A stretch of 64,000 nt of DNA, from positions 1,674,001 to 1,738,000 of the forward strand of contig NC_064655.1 in the NCBI RefSeq assembly GCF_001723175.1, read 5' to 3'. This DNA is from Penicillium oxalicum. Its lineage: Eukaryota > Ascomycota > Eurotiomycetes > Eurotiales > Aspergillaceae. The notes under the pieces are model-generated. The model did not search any database and had not been told where the DNA came from. It was given only the letters and a program-made list of their open reading frames with translations. Made by a program: the position numbers and the translations under genes. Below are positions 58,317-64,000 of the stretch, piece by piece (position 1 is the stretch's first letter; every line of letters starts with the position of its first letter).

Positions 58317-61300
58317 ATGGACGTTTCGGCCCTGCGAGACCGTATTCAGGCGACCTTGGACGCGAACACGAGTAACCGTCAACAAGCCGAGTTGGATCTG
58401 AAATATGTATGGTCACCGCGTATTCTTGATTTGGTTGTCTATCGGACCACGAGACTGACCGTCGGGGTGCCCTTCCCCTCTCTAGGCCGAAACGCAGCCC
58501 GGATTTATCAATGCACTGCTGGACATTCTCCAAACCGAGCAAAACAATGCCGTTCAGCTTTCTGGTTAGTGGGCCGAGAGGGAAATCCTCCTTATCTGCG
58601 ATTAGTCCATGTATTCTAACCAGCCCTGGCTCGTGCTATTGTAGCCGGTGTTTACTTGAAGAACCGCATCAGCCGAGGATGGGCGCCGGTGGAAGACAAC
58701 CCGCAAAGGGCTCCTATTCCCGAGGCTGAAAAGCCTGGGTTCCGAGAGAGACTGATCCCTGCGATGGCCTCGACACCCCCCAATGTTCGCGCTCAGTTGG
58801 TCCCGCTCCTCCAAAAGATCCTCCAAAACGACTTCCCCGAGCGCTGGCCCGGCTTCCTCGACCTCACCCTTCAGCTGCTCGGTACAAATGAGGCAAACAC
58901 GGTCTATGCCGGTCTGCAGTGCTTGCTCGCTATCTGCCGGGTGTACAGATTCAAGGCTGGCGAGAAGCGGGAAGAGTTTGATAAGATTGTGGAGCATACG
59001 TTCCCTCAGCTCCTCAGCATCGGCCAGAGACTGGTTGATGAGGAGAGCCTCGAGTGTGCTGAGATGTTGCGCATCGTGGTCAAGGCTTACAAGCATGCCA
59101 TTTATGTAGGCGGCCCTTGTTGAACATGACCTATCTCTTCTTCCCCCCACGGTGTTCAACAAAGTGCATTACTGACGATTTGATTGATGCTTACAGTTCG
59201 AGCTGTCTCCGGCTTTGCAAACTCACCAGGCCACCGTGGACTGGTGCACTTTGTTCCTGCGCATCATCTCCAAGGTTCCTCCTGCCAGTGCCATGGCGGA
59301 GTCGAAGGAAGAGCGTGAGCTGAACCACTGGTGGAAGTGCAAGAAGTGGTCCTATGCGAACCTGAACCGTCTTTTCATCAGGTACGCGGCACACCTGATT
59401 CTTATATCGTTGGGACCCATTTTGAACTAAGGGGGAAGAGCTAACGTGTTAAACTTTGGTTGACACAGATACGGTAACCCTACTACGCTCACAAAATCCT
59501 CTATCCCCGACTACACACCCTACGCTAAGACCTTCATCACGAACTTTGCCCCCGAAATTCTCAAGGGCTACCTCCAGAAGATTGACAAGTGGGTCTCTAA
59601 GTCGCAATGGCTCAGCAACGCCGCTTTGTCTTATACTCTGGTGTTCATGGAGGAGTGCGTCAAGCCCAAGGCTATGTGGGAGCACTTGAAGCCGCACATG
59701 GACAACCTGATCGCACACTTCGTGTTCCCCATCATGTGCCAGTCGGATGAGGATATCGAGCTTTTTGAGGACGATCCTTCGGAATACCTTCACCGCAAGC
59801 TCAACTTCTACGAGGAGGTGTCCGCTCCCGATGTCGCGGCCACCAACTTCCTCGTCTCTTTGACCAAGAACCGCAAGAAGCAGACCTTCTCTATTTTGAC
59901 CTTTGTTAACAGCGTGGTCAGCAAGTACGAGTCTGCCGCCGATGATCAAAAGCAGCCGCGTGAGAAGGAGGGCGCTCTTCGAATGATCGGCTCCCTGGCT
60001 TCTGTGATCTTGGGCAAGAAGAGCCCTATCGCCGATCAAGTTGAGTACTTCTTCGTCCGTCACGTCTTCCCTGAATTCCGCAGCCCCCACGGTTTCCTTC
60101 GTGCGCGTGCTTGCGACACCCTAGAGAAGTTTGAACAGCTCGACTTCAAGGATCCCAACAACCTGATGATCATCTACCGGAACATCCTGGAATCCATGAC
60201 CGATCCCGAGTTGCCCGTCCGCGTGGAGGCCGCCCTTGCCCTGCAGCCTCTGATCCGCCACGATGTCATTCGCACCTCCATGCAGCAAAACATTCCCCAG
60301 ATCATGCAACAGCTCTTGAAGCTGGCCAACGAAGTTGACGTGGATGCGCTCGCCAATGTGATGGAGGACTTTGTCGAGGTCTTCTCTGCCGAACTTACTC
60401 CCTTCGCCGTCGCCCTCAGCGAACAATTGCGCGACACCTACATGCGCATTGTTGGCGAGCTTCTGGAACGCAATGCTAACAAGGCTGGTGACGACGAGGG
60501 ATACGGAGATTTCCTGGATGACAAGAGTATCACCGCGTTGGGTGTGTTGCAGACCATCGGCACTCTCATCCTCACCCTCGAGAGCACCCCGGATGTGCTG
60601 CTGCATCTCGAGACTATTCTGATGCCCGTCATCAGCATCACTCTGGAGAACAAGTTGTATGATTTGTATAACGAGGTCTTTGAGATCATTGACAGCTGTA
60701 CTTTTGCGTCCAAGTCCATCTCGCCCACTATGTGGCAGGCCTTTGAGCTGATTCACAAGACATTCAAGGCTGGTGCCGAGCTCTACTTGGAGGATATGCT
60801 TCCGGCTCTGGACAACTACGTTTCCTACGGCTCCGACATGCTCGTGCAGAACCCCGCTTACTTGGCTGCTATTGTGGGCATGGTGGAGGACATCTTCCGC
60901 GACGAGAAGGTCGGCGGTGTTGACCGCATCTGCGGCTGCAAACTGGCCGAGACTCTCATGCTCAACCTTCGCGGCCACATCGACCAGTACATCCCCCTGT
61001 TCATCGAGTTGCCTATGGTCGTGATCGATGCGGGTGAGGCTCGCACCAAGTCCTACCGGATCCACTTGATGGAGATGATCATCAACGCCATTTACTACAA
61101 CCCCGCCCTCAGCTTGCAGGTTCTGGAAGCCAAGGGTTGGACCAACAAGTTCTTCAGCACCTGGTTCTCCAGCATTGATCAGTTCCGTCGTGTCCACGAC
61201 AAGAAGCTGTCCATTGCTGCGATCAGCTCGTTGTTGACCATGAAGGCAGCCGATGTTCCCGTGAGCGTCCAGCAAGGCTGGCCCCGATTGCTGCAAGGCG

Positions 61301-61933
61301 TGACTCGTCTCTTCCAGACTCTACCTGCTGCTCTCAAACGTAAGCATTCCTCCCACCCTCCCTTAAACGAAATTCTTGTTTACTGACCCTTGACCAGAAC
61401 GTGAGGACGCCACTCGCGAGTCGGACTTTACTTTGGATGACGACGAGGAGGAAGATGATGAGGACAACGACTGGGACGGCGAGGTTGAGTGGAACGAGGG
61501 CGAGGAAGTCGAGGAGGCCATTGAGGGGGACATTGCTGATGAGAGCGCCGCGTACATTGACTTCCTGAACAAGGAAGCTCAAAAGTTCAGCAACTTCGCC
61601 GATGACGATGACGATGACGAGCTGGATGAGGAGAGTCTGCTTGAGACCCCCCTGGACAAGCTCGAACCCTATGGCATGTTCAAGCATGTCTTCTTGAGTA
61701 CGTCCCACCTTGTGTCGCTGATATCCCCGACCCATGCTGATTCTTCTTTGTGTCATTTTCCAGGTCTCCAATCCGAACAGCCTCAACTCTATGAGAGCTT
61801 GACCAAGGTTCTGGGTCCCGACGAGCAGCAGATCCTTCAGTCTGTCTTCCACGAGGCTGACGCGAAGGCGCTGGCCGCTGCCAACGCCGAGGCCGCCGCC
61901 GCCGCGGGCATGCAATCGAACGGCAACCAATAG
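58317..61933 (+). CDS. nmd5: Importin-beta family karyopherin, Nmd5/Sxm1 (importin-7/8) type
   Basis: Seven exons: 58317-58406, 58486-58564, 58645-59105, 59197-59381, 59469-61339, 61398-61697 and 61764-61933; 1051 residues. Members of this group import ribosomal proteins and other cargoes through nuclear pores under Ran-GTP control. The N-terminal importin-beta region has QAELDLKYAETQPGF and AGVYLKNRISRGW, and is followed by HEAT-like helix pairs throughout. A strongly acidic segment (DDDEEEDDEDNDWDGEVEW, at about residue 904) and a second run of Asp near 955 are typical of the importin-7/8 C-terminus. The tail is Ala-rich. Choice of Nmd5 over its paralogue Sxm1 is likely but not proven. All junctions keep phase. 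Confidence 0.93.
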
Positions 61934-62664
61934 AGAACCTCTCCCTTTTTTTTCATCTCCATCGCCCATCGAAACACTACGGTTCCGGTTGAGATTGGAG
62001 ACCCTTTTCAACTGGTCTCCGTCCACGTCGACTGTCACGAGACATATGCCCAGTTCATGTCTTTTTTCCACCACCTCTTTAGATCATTCATGTCTTTCCT
62101 CGTCTCTTTATCTCTTCCCCCTTCCCCCCCCCCTCTTGGCCTGCCTCACTGTTTAATGTGACTTGTTCATGCTGCTCCCCCTGTCATTCACCATGTTGAT
62201 GTGCTCCCCAAAAGTCCTCATCTCCTGCCCATCTTCCATATCCCCTTTCCCCATTTTTCATTTACTCTTCTGAAATCCATGTTCGGTTGCACAGATTCCC
62301 CGCCCCCGAGACTTTTGTCCTTATCATGATATAGTACATCCGCCCTCCCCCTCGCGATTCGAATTGCCATGGGAACACTCATTCTATTTGACCACTGTTT
62401 CACCCGACATGGGACTCTCTTTTCTGCTCACGCGTCCTGTAGTCGGTTCGAAAATTTTACACTGTACTAGTCTGCTGTAGCAACTCCCCTGTTCTTTCCC
62501 CCGGCGCTCTCTCGTCCCACCTTTGGCCCGTCATGTCATGTGACTTGTCCTGTCCCGTCCCGAGAGAGAGGCCAACCACTCGACCTGCCAACGTCATGAT
62601 GATGAAGCTCTTCTCGACACCAGCGGGGCAGACCAGGTCGTCACGTCAGTTTCCGTGGCTGGTT

Positions 62665-62715
62665 GAGCAGTACAGTACTGTCGGTACTATCGGTACTGTC
62701 AATCCTGTCAGTATT
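62665..62715. repeat. Short imperfect tandem repeat
   Basis: Consecutive units of the form GTACTGTCG, GTACTATCG, GTACTGTCA, ATCCTGTCA. Confidence 0.7.
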
Positions 62716-62934
62716 CTCCCAGTTGTGTCTGATGTACGGCAGCTTTTGTAAATGACATTTCGCCCCCGAAACGGAAAGCTGGGTTCCTCCCCTTCTTTAT
62801 AAATGCATCCTCTTCACACCGGATTTTGAACGACAGAATCCATTCCTCTCCTTACACCCACCCACACTCATAATACCCCCTCTTTTTTGACGCACAAGCT
62901 CTCTTCTCCGGTGATCACCCTTGGGACTCATCAA

Positions 62935-63165
62935 GTAAGTATCGCAAATTACCATATCTCATCTTCTCCCCAAAACCACATCTCTCCATTTTATACCTCC
63001 CCATTATTATCAGCATCAGCCTCAGCATCAGCATCCCCGTTCACACCCTCCCAAATCCAAATACTCCTGTCTCTTTCTCCCTCTCACCCTAAAATTAAAT
63101 AAACACGCAGAAAGACAGACTGATAATCCAAAGCCCCTCACTAACATCTGAACCTTTCCCCCAAG
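62935..63165 (+). other. Probable 5' UTR intron of the small hydrophilic protein gene
   Basis: Donor GTAAGTATCG at 62935, branch-like CACTAACATC near 63139, and acceptor CCCCCAAG at 63165, 26 bp before the ATG at 63192. The 231-nt length is longer than most introns here. Confidence 0.6.
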
Positions 63166-63191
63166 AACCCCCACCAAATCAACCATCCACA

Positions 63192-63416
63192 ATGTCCGCA
63201 CAAGGTCGTCAATCCCCCGAGCCCCAAACCCAATCAGGCTCCCAGCTCCACGACCCTCCCGCCACCGGCAAGATCGACAACACCTCCAGCACCGGCGGGA
63301 GCCAGGCCCCCGAACTATCTCATGAAAAGGCACACAATCAGTCTGCCTCTGGCTCGTTGGAGAGTAACCCCACACATGCGCTGGAGGAGTTGGAGGCGGA
63401 GAAGTTTAAGAAATAA
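63192..63416 (+). CDS. Small hydrophilic, probably disordered protein, 74 residues
   Basis: ATG 63192, TAA 63414-63416, single coding exon. The product begins MSAQGRQSPEPQTQSGSQLH and ends SNPTHALEELEAEKFKK. It lacks hydrophobic segments and is rich in Ser, Gln, Pro and Glu. It resembles small uncharacterised proteins of Aspergillus-like fungi that share an MSAQGRQSPEP start and an ESNP...L-E...EKFKK ending (from memory). A 5' UTR intron and a clear leader support a real gene. A stress-related role is only a guess from its hydrophilic nature. Confidence 0.7.
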   Translation: MSAQGRQSPEPQTQSGSQLHDPPATGKIDNTSSTGGSQAPELSHEKAHNQSASGSLESNPTHALEELEAEKFKK

Positions 63417-64000
63417 TGAAGGGATTAGGGGAGTATGGGGACACATACATCCACGCGATGAGACAGAGGGGGAAACCTGGTATGGAAGGGGATGATGAGC
63501 GTGGATGTGCATGCGGTCTAATTGAACATATTGAACGAGAGGGGATTTTATTTTCCTTTTTTTTGAGGAGTGAACTAGAAACTTTATGATCTTTTTTTTT
63601 TGGCTTCTTTTTACATTTGGGAGAAGATTGGGGGGTTCGGGTTTGTGCATGATTGTTCAGGGGATATTTGTATCTGTTGGTAGAAGTGTAGATCTGGCGG
63701 GGGAAACAGGGGTGAAGATACTAGGGGGGAATTTTACAAGATTGATGATATGGTCCAGGTGACGCTGCGAGTTTATCAAAGGATTCATCAGCTGGATTGT
63801 TGTCCTTTTTCTCCCCTTTTCCTCTTTGGACTAAATACACTGTAGGGTAACGAGGAGCAGTGAGGGGAGCAATTGCATTCGTAACTTCATATCGTAAACT
63901 TTCAAGGTAAAAAAACGGGGGAGGAAAAAAAAAGGGTGTCCCAGGCAAGACTCGGTCGCAGCGACTCCTACCTTACAAATTCGAATTGTAAGCCCAAGGA
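63417..64000. other. 3' flank at window end
   Basis: 584 bp after the last stop. T-rich 3' UTR-like sequence near 63545-63605; nothing else recognised. Confidence 0.5.

Larger units (their letters stand above)
61934..63191. other. Intergenic region and leader of the small 3' gene
   Basis: About 1.26 kb. It contains the nmd5 3' UTR (pyrimidine-rich to about 62200), an imperfect tandem GTACTGTCG repeat at 62665-62715, and a probable 5' UTR intron at 62935-63165. Confidence 0.5.

Noticed and set aside
60121..61296. 391-codon minus-strand frame opposite nmd5
   Set aside because: Shadow of the long nmd5 exon, composition mirrors it.

Overview
This window is nuclear DNA from a filamentous ascomycete, most likely one of the Eurotiales (Aspergillus or Penicillium type). 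Genes are split by short introns of about 50-120 nt with GTAAGT-like donors and CTAAC/CTGAC branch points. The proteins are typical of filamentous fungi: an NDT80/PhoG (XprG-type) regulator, an AHC1-like zinc-finger protein and a WD40/DUF2415 protein. Both strands carry genes. I built the gene models by hand: I joined exons where splice sites, reading phase and family similarity agreed. Family names come from recall, not from a search.

Layout. 1-8.4 kb: the 3' end of an NCS1 purine-cytosine permease; a vacuolar-type zinc transporter (8 exons, minus) divergent from a DUF4396 membrane protein; an unrecognised coiled-coil protein (minus) divergent from an Hsp70-like gene with a stop codon and a frameshift. 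9.1-10.2 kb: eIF3g (tif35). 10.2-19.7 kb: about 9.5 kb with no recognisable gene. 19.7-22.2 kb: XprG/Vib-1-type transcription factor. 22.2-27.2 kb: gene-poor, rich in simple repeats. 27.2-27.5 kb: a 74-residue membrane protein gene with a 14-nt first exon. 28.2-30.3 kb: long-chain acyl-CoA synthetase (faa1). 32.3-34.1 kb: an RKM5-type protein-lysine methyltransferase with a 609-nt intron. 34.7-37.3 kb: WD40/DUF2415 protein (minus). 39.4-41.7 kb: mitochondrial Hsp70 (ssc1). 41.7-50.7 kb: a second gene-poor stretch of about 9 kb. 50.7-52.4 kb: AHC1-like zinc-finger protein. 53.5-57.7 kb: Ski2 RNA helicase. 58.3-61.9 kb: Nmd5/importin-7-8 type karyopherin. 63.2-63.4 kb: a small hydrophilic protein.

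Most genes are independent housekeeping functions (translation initiation, cytoplasmic RNA decay, nuclear import, mitochondrial protein folding, fatty-acid activation, zinc storage). I see no secondary-metabolite cluster, CRISPR array, intact transposon or convincing tRNA gene, and no clear new multi-gene system. The points most worth a second look are the decaying Hsp70-like gene and its divergent partner, two GC-AG introns, a set of very small first coding exons, the two long gene-poor blocks flanking regulator-type genes, and the long rkm5 intron with an antisense reading frame.
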